Below the pieces are notes generated by a model, which worked only from the letters and a program-made list of their open reading frames with translations, was not told the origin of the DNA and made no database searches. A program made the translations under genes and the position numbers. Of a stretch of DNA of 64,000 nt, positions 33,970 to 45,977 are shown in pieces; position 1 is the stretch's first letter, and every line of letters starts with the position of its first letter. Source of the DNA: Sceloporus undulatus (taxonomy: Eukaryota; Chordata; Lepidosauria; Squamata; Phrynosomatidae); contig NC_056527.1 of NCBI RefSeq assembly GCF_019175285.1, positions 113,160,742 through 113,224,741 of the forward strand, written 5' to 3'.

Positions 33970-34832
33970 TTAGGAAAAGGTAGAGGGAGCACATGCATTC
34001 AACCTAAACAAGGGGGAAACACATATTTGCTTGATATTTATATATTTAAAAACCCACTTTTCTTTCAGTGCAGGACTCAAGGTGGATCACAACATTAAAA
34101 CAAAATATAGAAAGAAAGAGCAAATAAAACAATTCAATAATCTATCATATAAAAACTAAGAACTGAGGCTGCAAGGGGAGCGACCAGACAAAATTATCGG
34201 TCTGTCTGTCTATCTATCTATCTATCTATCTTCATCTATCTTCCATTCATTCACATCAGAGTAGGCAAAGTGTAGCCTTGCTACATATGGACCTTAGAGC
34301 CTCAAATTAGGGCCCTTCAAGCCCTGACCCCCCAAATTGGCTCCACTCCTTTCATAGTTGCCCATCCCTATTTTATATTGTACAGTGATCTTGGAAAAGT
34401 TACTGTAAATCCCCACATGCCACACTCACCATTATTTTTGGCCATGTGAGACATGGTACTACCAACCAACATGTTGCATAGGTTACTGCCATGGGTTAGC
34501 CTAGTGAAAGATTTATGTGGTCTTTCCCAATGTTCATTTTTCTGCCAGTCTGTTCTATTCATCTTCTCTCCCTTTTACTTTCCAAGATGTAATCCCATAC
34601 AAATACCTACATTTTTCTCCTTCTTTCCCAATCACATACTCTGGAATAGAAGGAGTATGGAAAACTCAAATACTTGCACATGACTGTGGCATGTTTGTGG
34701 TCCTAACAAAAGTCAGCTATGGTTTTTGCTCTTTTGGTCTCACAGACCAGCACAGCTACCATTTTAAAGAACATTTGACTACTTATTAGTCAACAATCAA
34801 TACCTAGCAGTATAGGTAATATCTCAATATAG

Positions 34833-35045
34833 AAATATTTTCCCATATGTGTTAGAACTGAAATTAAATCTCATGCACATCTGAAACTTGACAGATGTTC
34901 ATTATTCTAGAAGGATGCTTAGCTCTTTGCATGATTTGACAATTCATGCAAAGAGCTAAGCATCCTTCTAGAATAATGAACATCTGTCAAGTTTCAGATG
35001 TGCATGAGATTTAATTTCAGTTCTAACACATATGGGAAAATATTT
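34833..35045. repeat. 213-bp near-perfect palindrome
   Basis: Base i pairs with base 69878-i across the whole span. Checked in 10-bp blocks, every pair matches except 34935/34943, with a single unpaired base at 34939. The arm includes AACTGAAATTAAATCTCATG and GATGTTCATTATTCTAGAAG. It encodes nothing and shows no transposase-type end. Confidence 0.97.
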
Positions 35046-35229
35046 TGCCTCCCCAAGCTGCTTTTCTACCCTGAGATGGAAAAGTTATGGGGACTCACAA
35101 ATGTAAAAGCAGTTTGGAGAGGGTGATCTTTCAGCCAGGGCTGCCTTGAGGAAATTTTCTCCAAGAGAATGGACTTTGGTGAAATATTATCCAGGCTATA
35201 AAGACAATATAATCAGTTTGAAAAGCTCA

Positions 35230-36030
35230 GATTTTGCTGAACGACAATGGAACACCACCAACTGGGATACAAAATGAGCTAGACAAGGTTGTCTTTTCTC
35301 ACCTTTGTTTTTTATTTGTGTATCAGGGACTCCTATGAGTGACATCAAACAAGGCGACAGAATTTGTGGACTGCGGATGAAAAAAAAGAACAGGACAAGA
35401 TGAGGGCTTATGCAGAAGATCTACTGATAATGAAAAAAGTAAGCTGTTTGAGGCATGTTCTGGGTTTAAAGTGAAATGTGATAAAACAAAGTTGTTGACC
35501 AAAAATGTGACTTCAGAAGAGTTCTTTCTAATTTTAAAATGGGGGAAAAAGGATTAAATATTTGGGACTTATTATCACAAAGAACAACAGTTTATTATTT
35601 TGAAATTATTATGACAAAGATTGGAAATAAATTTAAAAAGACTTGAAAAGATAAGGAAAGTTAAATCTATCCTTTTTGGAGAGAATTGCAGTAATTACAG
35701 CAAAGACTTTTATTTTACTTTCACATGATCCCCATCATAAGAAACAGAATGCCTTTTATGCAATAGCAGAAATAAATGTCCAGGCTTGCTGGGTTGGGAA
35801 AGAAACCTAGAATAAAGCTCCAAACTTTATATGAGGCTTTTCTGATATAGGACAACAACAACAAGATAACAATTTGGAAATGGACTGAAGCACTGATGTT
35901 GATGGAAGATTGGATTGTTAAGGTTGCTGAGTTGCCCCAAGTTGTCAAATTGACGTGGGTTTTAAATGACAAACCAACTGAAGATTTTTTGAAAAGACTG
36001 GAGACCTTTTATGGACTTTTACAGAAATAA
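35230..36030 (+). repeat. Degenerate L1-type LINE ORF2 fragment
   Basis: CAAGGTTGTCTTTTCTCACC and GCTTATGCAGAAGATCTACT recall the L1 reverse-transcriptase motifs QGCPLSP and YADDLL. Frames are heavily broken. Plus strand. Confidence 0.45.
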
Positions 36031-36055
36031 GAAATCCAGCAATGCCATAATCTGT

Positions 36056-36200
36056 GACAGCCAGCATGGTGTAATGGTTTGGACTCTGGAGATCAGGGCT
36101 CAATTCCTCGCTTAGCCATGGAAACCCAATGGTTTCCAGTGAGGCACATATTCTAGGACAGAGAAAACCCGGTGATATGTTCACTTTAGGATGGTCATAT
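36056..36200 (+). repeat. CORE-SINE, 5' portion
   Basis: GACAGCCAGCATGGTGTAATGG, GGAGATCAGGGCTCAATTCC and a diverged core. The CAA tail is missing and a LINE-like 3' end follows. Confidence 0.7.
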
Positions 36201-39200
36201 TATTATTTTTTATTATTTTATTTTCTTATATTCCACCTTTCTCCCAAATAAAGGACTCATATGGCATGCCTTTGTATAACTATGAAAATTAAGGCAGTGT
36301 GCATCAAATAAATTCAGCTGAAAAACTGGCATCACGTCTGCCTTTCATTGGACAAAAACTTTCTTAGGCCTGTACAGGTGCATAGCATTTTGAGCTGTCC
36401 TCATGTGTGGTTTGCACCCTTCACTGAAATGAGAACTAGAAGCTTGCATTTACTTAAACAAACATTTCTAATGACACTCGGGCTTCAAACTGATTCTTGT
36501 ATTTACGTAGAACAAAATATTGAAAACACACCCAGCCTTCATTGATGCTGAATGACAATGGTGCATGTCTTTTCAAATGATCTGGAATGGTCTGACTTGT
36601 GATAATACTAGAAGACCCATTACTAGTGTGTATTCCAAGCATGACTAAAATAAAAGCTCCATTACCAACAAACTTCTGTTCTCCAACAGAATAAATAAAA
36701 TATCACTTACATTTTCTTCTTGGTGCTTGTAATATGTGGATCAGAGCAATTTCTGGACAAACCCAAGTGTTCAGTTTAAAAACAAAAAAGCTTGCACACT
36801 GAAATTTACAAGAAGCAGAGAAAATCAACTGAGCAGTTCTGTCTTGCCAGTCTTCAGAATTAGTTTTATTCTTTCCAGATTGGGTGAATATCACTGAATG
36901 TCATTATTCCTCTGATATAAAATACTATTTGTGGTTAATTCACAAATGTATAATCTTAGATTGAAAATATTCCCTGTAATCCAAAAAACAATTTTTTATC
37001 TGAATTTATATTTTCCTTTTAGGAAAACTCAGCATAGGACAAATTTAACAAGATGTTTCATGATTTGGCTTCTAGGAGGATAAGCCAACCTAAGACTTTA
37101 TTGTTAAGATCAATCTACCAAAGGATAGCTAGCCTAGAATGTGAAAAACAGAGTTGTTACATTTTGCTTTATCCATAGGCTTTGGCTTTTCGCTCTGAAG
37201 ATTAAAAACCCCCCACATCTTTATCCCTAAATATATGTCTTATATATACCAGCAATAATTCATTCATAAGGTAAGATGATGTGAAAGAGATGCTTTGAGG
37301 ACAGGAGCTGAAGCTGTCCAAGTCAAGTCTCCTGGGAAGTTATGCATGTGCTCCAAAGTTTTGGAAACTCCCAAAGTTAAAGTGAGTTGTTTAACAAGCT
37401 CTCTTAGGCTTTGAGGTATTGTGTTCCAACAGCTGTTTCAGCCAGAGAACAGAGAATTGATATCCATCACCCACCAGAAGCCAGAAACTCACCCTCCGTG
37501 GATCCCATTAATGTCCCATGCCTAGACCTGGAGGTATAGTCATTGGCCAGATGGCTTTTAAATGGGATGATTTTTTAGATAAAATTTTTGAAAAGGAGGA
37601 GGAGGAAGACTTTCCCAAAGGCTAATAGCCACCATGAATTGATAGAGGCTGCCAGTGTAGGTACAGTGCACCTCAAAACACCAGATCCAGGAGAAAAGCA
37701 ACCGTTAAGGAGGATAGTGGCCTCTGGATTGCTTCTGGATTTACAGGAGGTATATGACTATTCATCAGGAACTATATGAAGCATATAATATGTTCATAAT
37801 ATAGAGGTTAATTTGAGGTGCATACACTCATCATGACAGCCCTCTTAGGGGAGCCCCCAAGGAGAATCCAAAAGCCAGGCAATTGCGTTGATCCCTGGAA
37901 ACAAGTATTAGGAGTTAGGAGAAGATTGGGAGTTTATGTGAATATCCTGGTAAAACTGTGTAATTATGTGAAATGATTTTACAAAACATCACACAAAACC
38001 CACTGTTAAAGTGGTCACAAAGAAGCATTAAAGCACATCTTTTTACTTTGGGGATTTCAGTGACAATGCATTTCCAATATCACTTTATTTGCGCAATTGT
38101 GTGTGATAATCATTCGCACCATTACTCACCATTTTTGCGTTATTTGCATCCTGCAAATGCGCTTTAATCTCTCTTTAATGCCAAAGTTAGCCCCACTGTG
38201 ATAAACTCACTAGTCATTTTCATCTCTACACGGAGCAGGTCTTTTGTAAAGCTCATAGTTACTCGTTCTAGACCACACAAAAACCAGATAGTTTAGATAT
38301 CAGCAGGACTAGCTAACAACAGTATCCTGGTGGTGGAAAATTGCATTCTCAGTGCTACTTCCCAGCTACTGCAAGGATACATTTGAGCTGAAAGGAAGCC
38401 TGAAGCAGATGGCAGATGATAATCAAAATATCTGAGCACTCTGATCCAATGGCCCTATAAAAAGTTCTGCCTGGTCTGGGGCACTCAGCCATGTGACCCA
38501 TATAGAGTGGCCGTCACATGCAAATAAACAGCAGAGGGAGAGAGTTCAAGCAGCTTTTATTTATTAATTACAGCACTTTATATCCCACTTTTCAGGGTAA
38601 AGATACTTCCAAAGTAAACATAGCAAAATATATATTCAAAAAACCATAACAAGCAGTATCATAATAGGAAAAAGTCCCTTGAATCCTCCCCACAGGACAG
38701 CTGGGGGTAGATGGTTCTTTGTTGTTGCTGTCAGTGGTGGGGAAGGTCCATCTGGAAATGCCTTCCTAGCCTGCTTCACCCTCCTTGGATGCAGTTGCCA
38801 GGAAAGGAGGTGGCTGATGGACCTGTGGAGATATGGAGGAGATTGTCTAGGAGGAGCAAGGTCTGAGGTCTCCTTTCTCTTCCCTCTTCAGAGTAACAGC
38901 AACTGATTGCACCCATTTCAATGGGATGAGGAACTCACTCTGGGTTTTGACATGAACGTAAAAGAGGCTGAACCCATTTAGGGGACAGGGTTCATCACTG
39001 CTGATAGTGCCTTTTATGCATAGAATACAACTCACCTCTCAATAGACACCAAGCCTCACCAGCTCCTACAGCTTTCTTTCCTGGAAGGAGACATTTGTAA
39101 AAACATTATGGTAGCACAGCTACCACTGGGCTGTAGTGTATTTAATTCAATGTGGGGCTAAAGGAAAGTTTAGTACAGTACTGGAGAAATTGCTGACTGT

Positions 39201-39951
39201 TGGAAAGTTGTCTCAAAAACATTGGGGACATTCCAGCCTTTGAATTATTTCAAAGGCATTTAAAGGAAAGGCCAGATATGTGTGATATTTATGACTCAAG
39301 CACTCAGGAAGGAAAGAAGAAAAGGGGGGGGGGATCAGCCTCTCACACTGCCACTCTTCCATGCCTATACCCCATTTGCCCCAAACAGATAAATGGCACT
39401 ACATAACTGAGTGAGCTACCTGTTTGGAAGGCACATGGAAGTTCTGAGCTGACACACATTGCCATGCAGTCTGAATGATACATGTAGCAAATATTTTGCA
39501 GAGGTACACCTTCAGGTGATTATAGACACCTGCTTATCATAGCACATTATTTTCATCATCTACCTATCTTGCATTTAATGTGTTTCATTGTGTATTTCCT
39601 CACTGGAAGGTAAACAGTCAACACTGGCTTTAAGTGCAAATCTAATTGCCAAGGAAATCTTTTTATGGGTGGGGTAATGGTTCAGTGAAAGGGAAGAACA
39701 ATTCCCCTTAATCTCTTATTTGGTACTCAGATGCTTGGCTCCAGCAAGTTTGTCCATAATGGCTCTGTTTTGTGAAAGCAGGATTTTAGCTGTAGGAGCC
39801 AGAAGCCTTCTTTGAAGAAATGAAGAGAACATACAGTTCAGTTCTCTGGCTGCCAGATTCTGCTTTACTTTCCAGACTGCATTTTTTTGCATGGTGAACC
39901 CATGAAATACTTGGAGTGAATAAGCTTTCATGCATGGTCATTTGCTGCAAC

Positions 39952-39954
<3 letters not shown>

Positions 39955-39995
<41 letters not shown>
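39955..39995. repeat. GT microsatellite
   Basis: About twenty GT units, 64 bp before the stop end of the receptor at 40059. Confidence 0.97.
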
Positions 39996-39996
<1 letters not shown>

Positions 39997-40058
39997 TGTC
40001 ACATTTCACTGGATGAATTTACCGTATCTTATCAGGGATCCATAGTAAGGCTGGACTC

Positions 40059-41057
40059 TCACTTCTCTGCATTCACCTTCTGTCTAAACAATTTATGGAG
40101 TGCCTGCTTCATGTCTTCATTTCTTAATGTGTAGATGATGGGGTTGAGCAATGGGGTTACAGCAGTGAAGAAGACAGACACGACCTTGTCCTCTGCAAAG
40201 CTGGTGGAGGGACGAGAATAAATGAAAATGCAATGTCCCAGAAAGAGGGTCACCACAGTGAGGTGTGCTGCACATGTGGAGAGTGCCTTGCGTTGGCCTT
40301 CCGCAAAACGGTTGCGGAGGGAGACCAAGATGACCCCATAAGAAACCACCAGAACTACAAAGCAGACCACTGAAATCAACCCTGAGTTGGAAACAATAAG
40401 GATCTCGATGATGTAAGTGTCGGTGCATGCAAGTCTGATGACTGGTGGAACGTCACAGAAAAAGTTATCCACCTTCTTGGGGCCACAGTAGGGTAGTTTG
40501 ATGGTCATGCCAGTCAAGGCGAGAGAGTGCACCATGCCACCTAACCAGATTGTGCCAGCCAGTAGGAGACAGACCTTGTGGTTCATGACAGTGAGATAAT
40601 GCATGGGATTGCAGATGGCCACGTAGCGGTCGTAGGCCATGACAGTGAGGAGAAAAATCTCAGTGCAGGCAAAAAGGTGGAGGAAGAACATTTGGGCCAC
40701 ACAGCCTCCAAAGGAGATGATCTTTTCTCTGGATAGGAAGTCAACCAGCATCTTGGGCACAGTGACTGTGGAGTGGCAGATGTCAATCAAAGAGAGATTG
40801 CTTAGGAAGAAGTACATGGGGGTATGGAGGCCTCGATCATGCACAATGGTGACCATAATGATGATGTTCCCAGCCAAGGTAAGCAGGTAGGCCACCAGGA
40901 ACACCACAAAGAGCATTAGCTGTGTCTGGTGGTTGTTGGAGAGGCCTGTCAAGATGAACTCTGTCACTAAGGTATGGTTTTGTGCTGATGAAGTCCAGTT
41001 TGGAATCACGCTTTCATCTATTTCTATTCTAGGGAGGAGAAAAGGGCAAAAGAACAT
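40059..41057 (-). CDS. Olfactory receptor, OR4E-like (copy C), start uncertain
   Basis: The frame has 332 residues, about 20 more than usual, all of the excess before TM1. From NHTLVTEFILTGL on it is a standard odorant GPCR: PMYFFLSNLSLIDIC, FFLHLFACTEIFLLTVMAYDRY, PYCGPKKVDNFFCD, SY, KALSTCAAHLTVV and PLLNPIIYTLRN. In the extra stretch TTTTCTCCTCCCTAG looks like a splice acceptor (exon would start at 41028, phase 2). No in-frame ATG lies between it and TM1. Either the ATG at 41057 is used, giving a long N-terminus, or the start codon sits in an upstream exon. The gene appears closest to copy A at 27027. Confidence 0.93.
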   Translation of the reverse strand: MFFCPFLLPRIEIDESVIPNWTSSAQNHTLVTEFILTGLSNNHQTQLMLFVVFLVAYLLTLAGNIIIMVTIVHDRGLHTPMYFFLSNLSLIDICHSTVTVPKMLVDFLSREKIISFGGCVAQMFFLHLFACTEIFLLTVMAYDRYVAICNPMHYLTVMNHKVCLLLAGTIWLGGMVHSLALTGMTIKLPYCGPKKVDNFFCDVPPVIRLACTDTYIIEILIVSNSGLISVVCFVVLVVSYGVILVSLRNRFAEGQRKALSTCAAHLTVVTLFLGHCIFIYSRPSTSFAEDKVVSVFFTAVTPLLNPIIYTLRNEDMKQALHKLFRQKVNAEK

Positions 41058-41242
41058 CAGAAGGCAGCAGTGAAAACTTTCAAACTCACCATGGGCTGAG
41101 ATACCATTTGGACAGATGAGGTACCACCTTCCTTATCACCAACATCCTTCCTAACTTGCAGGGGGACACATGTTTTACTTAGACTTTGGAAGGGAGGAGG
41201 TGGAATAATAGATTAGGGCTGAATTCTTTTGTTCACTTAGAT

Positions 41243-41368
41243 CAGTGGTTCCCAAACTTTAGTCCTTCAGACCTTTTGGACTTCAACTCCCAGAATTCCT
41301 GATCATTGGCCAAACTGATCAGAACTGAAGTTGAAAACAATTGGAGGATCAAAGTTTGGGAACTACCG
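41243..41368. mobile_element. 126-bp hAT MITE with target-site duplication
   Basis: CAGTGGTTCCCAAACTTT at the left mirrors AAAGTTTGGGAACTACCG at the right. The flanks ACTTAGAT (41235-41242) and ACTTATAT (41369-41376) match at 7 of 8 bases, as expected for hAT. Confidence 0.85.
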
Positions 41369-41689
41369 ACTTATATGGTATAACTAGGGGTTCCATCAGC
41401 ATAAATGCTTTCAGGGATTTTGTACAAGGTATGTAGTACCTCCGTATGCTATGATCTTGTTATATTCACTCCAGTCCAAATGGCCACTGTTTAGCCCAGG
41501 GGTTCATCAGGAGAGCTCCCCATCCTTTTGACCTCCCAACAACTGAGATCCTCCCAGACCTCCATGTAAGTATGCTGGGCAGAGGTATATGCTCCACCAG
41601 AATTAAATAGACTCTCCTCCTACCTGTAGTTGGCTCCCCTTCTGGTGATGGTACATCACCTCCTTGGCATGGGCGCTGTGACACTACCA

Positions 41690-41995
41690 TGGAATCTTCC
41701 TTACCTAGACCTCCAAAATATGAAATAGTCCCAAAACTCAAACTTTTTTCATGGGTGGCTGAGATAGTGAAACCTTTGCTTTCTGATGGTTCAGTGGGCA
41801 TAGATATCATTTCATGCACAAAATTATTTAAAAAAAACATATAAAATTACCTTTAAGCAAGGTATATAAGGTTCATATGAAACATCAGTGAATTTTGTGT
41901 TTAGATTTGGCTCCCATCACCAAGACATTATGTACGTATAGACAAATAGAGGTATTTCAAAATCAAAAACATTTCTTGTCCCAAGCATTTGAAAT
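41690..41995 (+). repeat. Tigger-like relic, second copy
   Basis: Diverged copy of the sequence at 1785-2085, sharing GGTGGCTGAGATAGTGAAAC, TTTGCTTTCTGATGG and GGTCCCAAGCA-like blocks. Confidence 0.45.
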
Positions 41996-42194
41996 AACAG
42001 CGACTCAACCTACAATACGCTGGTATGGAGTAATTATACTGAACGTTTATTGAGATCTTTTGGCACATTCTACAATGGTTTTGCCTTCCTTCTCTGCTTT
42101 GTCCTCTAAAATGAATGTCAAGGATTGAAGATCAAGGATCAGAAAGATTTCCCACATTGTTGGACATAGCTACAATGATAGAGTTCCATCATTG

Positions 42195-42370
42195 TAGTTA
42201 CTTGTGACTAAACAACAACAACACCCCCCCCCCTTAAGCCAGGCATTGCCTCAACCTTCTTAGGCAAGGAATTCTCAAAGGCGGTTTTGCCACTTCCTCT
42301 GAAATATAGCCTACAGCACCTAGTATTCATTGGCAGTATCCCATCCAAATATTAACTACAACTGACTCAG
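42195..42370 (-). repeat. 5S rRNA-derived SINE (SINE3-like)
   Basis: On the plus strand TAGCCTACAGCACCTAGTAT and ATCCCATCCAAATATTAACT match the reverse complement of the 3' half of vertebrate 5S rRNA (GCCTACAGCACC, CTCCCATCCAAGTACTAAC). The SINE body (GGCAAAACCGCCTTTGAGAA on the minus strand) follows, so this is a retroposon and not a 5S gene. Confidence 0.7.
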
Positions 42371-42674
42371 TTTAATTTCTAAAATTATTTGGGAGCTGGT
42401 GACTTTAGGGGTTTTAGGCTTACACACTAGTTGAAACTCCCACTATTAACTACAACTGACTAATTGTAACTAGTGGTTAGCCTGTGGCTCTCAACATTTC
42501 TTATCTTAGCATCCCTCCAACTGTTATTTTAAATCCCACCAATTACTCTATCAAGGGAGCTGGGTTTCACCATAATATAAACAGTTTTTATACAATTCCA
42601 CTTTTAAAAAATTAGAGTTAAACTTTTGGATGCAAAAAAGAAAAAGAAGAAGAAGCTCGCCAGTTTTCCCACTG

Positions 42675-42862
42675 TTGTTTTTATGTGCCTTCAAGCCAGT
42701 GTTGAATTATGGCAAACTTTTCAGAGAGGTTTGCTGGCATTTCAAAGAAGGCTTTCTTTTAGGCTGAGAGTAGCATGCCCAAAGTCTCCCAGTAGGTTTC
42801 CATAGCTGAGTGTGGATTTGGAACCTGGTTTCCCAGAATTGTACAAACCACTACACCACCAT
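42675..42862 (-). repeat. CORE-SINE, minus orientation, diverged
   Basis: TGTGCCTTCAAGCCAGTGTTG, GGCTGAGAGTAGCATGCCC and CAAACCACTACACCACC lie in the order of a reversed SINE. Confidence 0.75.
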
Positions 42863-43039
42863 GGAAACATTTTCCTATCCTTCGTAAGTATTTGTGTCTG
42901 TCTTTACTCCCAACAATAGTACAGTATTTCATTTTTAAAATCTTTAAAACATACCATTAAGTGGAAAAAATAATAACAGCACACTTGTAAAAATATAAAT
43001 GCCCTTCTTAGTAAAAGTGGCCAAAAAGTGTCATGGTTA

Positions 43040-43258
43040 CATCAGTACTCTACAATTAATGCAGTTTGATATTGCTTTATCTGTAATGGCTCAATGCTAT
43101 TGAATTTTGGGAGTTGTAATTTTGTGAGATGTTTAGCTTTCTTTGTCAGAGAACTCTGGTGCTCCACCAAACTATAATTCCCAGGATTCCATAGTACTGG
43201 AACATGACAGTTAAAAATGTTGTCAAACCGCATTATTTCTGCAGTGCAGATACAGCCC
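43040..43258. mobile_element. Palindromic MITE family, copy 7
   Basis: ATTAATGCAGTTTGATATTG at the left, ACTATAATTCCCAGGATTCC at the centre right, TTTCTGCAGTGCAGATACAG at the right end. Confidence 0.75.
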
Positions 43259-45020
43259 ATGTTGGTAGAAATTAAATACAGTTTGGTCTTAACCACCGAC
43301 CTAATAATACTTTGGAAAGGGTCATTTTACCTTGGAAAATGGTGTGCAGAGAAATCAGTTAAGCCCTCCTCCCTCCTTAACACCACTGTCCTGTGTGCTT
43401 TTGCTTTCTCACTCCCATGGCCGCCTTTACAAATATTCTGTACAAAGTAAGCTGTACTAAGAATGCAAATATTCTTAGGTTCCTTTCCCTTGCATCCAGA
43501 AACTTAAGCCTAAATTTCTTTCCCACCAGAATATGAATTTTTCAAATTTTCATAAAACAAACCTGCCTGGATTGAAATCTTATTGGTTAGTCCTGAGCTG
43601 TTTCATTGTGGGCTTGTCTATATGTTTAAAATACTCTTAATTCCAGTTAAATAGAATGCAGTCCAGCTGTACATGATTTGCAGGAGTTTTGGCTTTTTGT
43701 GCCTTCTCCCCAAACAACTATTTAAACTCCATAGTAAAAGGTTTTATGTTTTTTACTGGAGTATCTGTGGAAATCTGCAGAAATGCACATTTTCACACAT
43801 ATGGCTGTCCATCAACTTCACATGGATTCTGATGGCTGCGCATTTCTAGCAGAGGGTGAATAGATGCAAATGTGTTCAGGAATGGGAGGACAATTAAATG
43901 TTGATGCAAAAGTGAGAAAATCTGCAGCAATTCACATACCACACTTATGGGTAGACCTGCCCAAACTCAATGCTTAGACAGTGTAGCAATATTCAGGTAA
44001 ATCTCATTGTTTTAGTAGGTCTGTTCTGGCTTGGACTGACAATAACATTCAATCCTAAGGAACTGAATGGTTTTCCATTTGCCCAAGCTGAAGTGAATAG
44101 GTTGTACCTGCCTGCCACATACGTCTGAAAGATAAGGAGATTCTCAGGGGAAAAAAAAGATGACAATTTAAAATCCAAAACAATCAAATATGCAAGTGTT
44201 CAAACTCAGACTTTTCAGAGTTGAATACTGAAAGCCCTGGGTCTGGATGCATGAATTTGTCAGTTATGATTGCTCTTTATTAATTATTTTTTAACCTCAA
44301 GTGCTTGGCTTTCTGACTAAGAAATACGTGAATTTGGGAATCTTATTATCAAAAATTAAAACATAATCCTCACCTAATCTATAACATTTTCCATATCACA
44401 GCTCATTAGACCTTTGAACTAAGGTACTTTAATATGAAAACAGCCCCATAATTCGTCAGTATTTTCTTCTTTCATATGATTAAAAGCAACTTACGCGGTT
44501 TGTTGTAGCCACTGTTTTCCACCTTTTTTTAACTTTAGTTCTGCAATAGCCTCCCAATTGTGGCATTGCTTCTCTCCATATATATAAAACCCTCTGATCC
44601 TCCCCATGCATAGTCTTCCGTAATATCTCTTTCTGTGAACTTTCAGAGGCTCAACTACTCCACAGGGATCAGAACTTGCGACACAGAAGAACCACCAAGG
44701 GATCACCAAGATATGAAAAGTTTCCTGGAAACTTTAAACTTTTTGACAAATGCCATTACCTGTCTTCCTTCAGTTACCAAATTGCAAGGAAACAGAGAAT
44801 GCAGTGAGGGGTACAAACCCCCAAACTGGGTTTTTATTCTTTGTTTTGGATTTTCCAATGTCTCAAGAATTTTTGCTGTGCCACTGTGTTTGCCCAGAGA
44901 AATGAGAAACTGCGGGTGCAGCTACACTACACAGTTTGCATTATTATAATGCAGTAGAAATAATACAATTAAGGGACAAGCATACTAGCTCTCAAACAAG
45001 GGACATCCAGCAACTGTAAA
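43259..45020. other. Intergenic DNA, no gene seen
   Basis: AT-rich unique sequence. A short fragment of the palindromic MITE end (TGCAGCTACACTACACAG) lies near 44915. No coding exon was recognised. Confidence 0.45.
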
Positions 45021-45023
45021 CCA

Positions 45024-45430
45024 TGGCCTCATTCCCACTCACAAAAAGAGTTGTTTGCAATCTGAATCGATTTGACAGCGGAGCGTGGTTCCCACTACAT
45101 TTGCCTCAATCGCATTTTTTCCCTGTAAAATAATCCACTTGTTGTTCACATTCATGAATGAATCGGTTCAAAATGGATCTGCTCCATCCGGCCAAAGGGC
45201 AAATTTAAATCGATTCCGATCCACATCTGGTTCACACTTGTGCACAATCGATTTATTCAAAAAGATGCGAAAAACATCAGCATCAAAAAGATGTGGATTA
45301 AATGGGTCTAGCGTGTGGCCCCCCCTTGCTAAATCGCTTCAGCAATTTGATTTAAGTGGCAACCAGGGTAATTTGAACAGGTTCCAACTGAATTGCGATC
45401 CATTTTAAAAGATAGTCGAAATGAGGCCCA
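45024..45430. mobile_element. Non-autonomous DNA transposon with short inverted ends
   Basis: TGGCCTCATTCCCAC at the left mirrors GTCGAAATGAGGCCCA at the right. The inside is rich in AATCGATT-like motifs. Family unknown. Confidence 0.6.
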
Positions 45431-45431
45431 T

Positions 45432-45627
45432 ATTTGTTGTTGTTGTGTGCCTTCAAGATGTTTCTGACTTACGGCGACCCTAAGGCAACTCTATCATGAG
45501 GTTTTCTGGGGCTGGGAGTGTGTGATTTGCCCAAGGGCGCCCAGTTTCCATGGCTGAGCAGGGATTCTAACCTTGGTCTCCAGAACTGTAGTCCAACACT
45601 CAAACCGTTATACACACTGGCTCTTGT
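45432..45627 (-). repeat. CORE-SINE, minus orientation
   Basis: It begins TTGTTGTTGTGTGCCTTCAAG and ends with the reversed tRNA-like head AAACCGTTATACACACTGGC. Confidence 0.85.
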
Positions 45628-45748
45628 ACAGTATAGGAAGGAGTTCTGAATAATGAGTAAAATGGCCACTAGGAGGCAGGAAGAGATCAGAAATAAATTA
45701 TGCATTGATAGTGTACAGGTTGGATAGGATTTTGAATAGACAGGGGAA

Positions 45749-45977
45749 CAGATGTGGTGTAGTGGTTGGAGCGTTGGACTATGACTCTGGAGACCAGGGT
45801 TCGAATCCCTGCTTGGCCATGGAAACCCACCGGGTGACCTTGGGCAAGTCACAGTCTCTCACCCTCAGAGGAAGGAAAAAGCAAAATCCCCCCTTCAAAA
45901 ATTTTGCCTAGAAAAGCCTGTTATCGGTTCGCTTTAGGGTCACTGTAAGTTGGAAGTGACTTGAAGGTGCACAACAA
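45749..45977 (+). repeat. Full-length CORE-SINE
   Basis: Head GATGTGGTGTAGTGGTTGGA, box-B GGTTCGAATCC, core GGTGACCTTGGGCAAGTCAC, end TTGGAAGTGACTTGAAGG and ACAACAAA. With 15979-16210, one of the best-preserved copies. Confidence 0.9.

Larger units (their letters stand above)
35046..39720 (-). repeat. Right arm of the large inverted duplication
   Basis: Reverse-complement partner of 22165-25130. It is longer because of an insertion of about 1.5 kb (about 35120-36690) holding L1 and SINE sequence. The near end (CCCCATAACTTTTCCATCTC on the minus strand) matches 25090-25115 and lies directly beside the 213-bp palindrome. Confidence 0.85.

Noticed and set aside
42300-42370. 5S rRNA gene
   Set aside because: Only the 3' half is present, it is diverged, and a SINE body follows.
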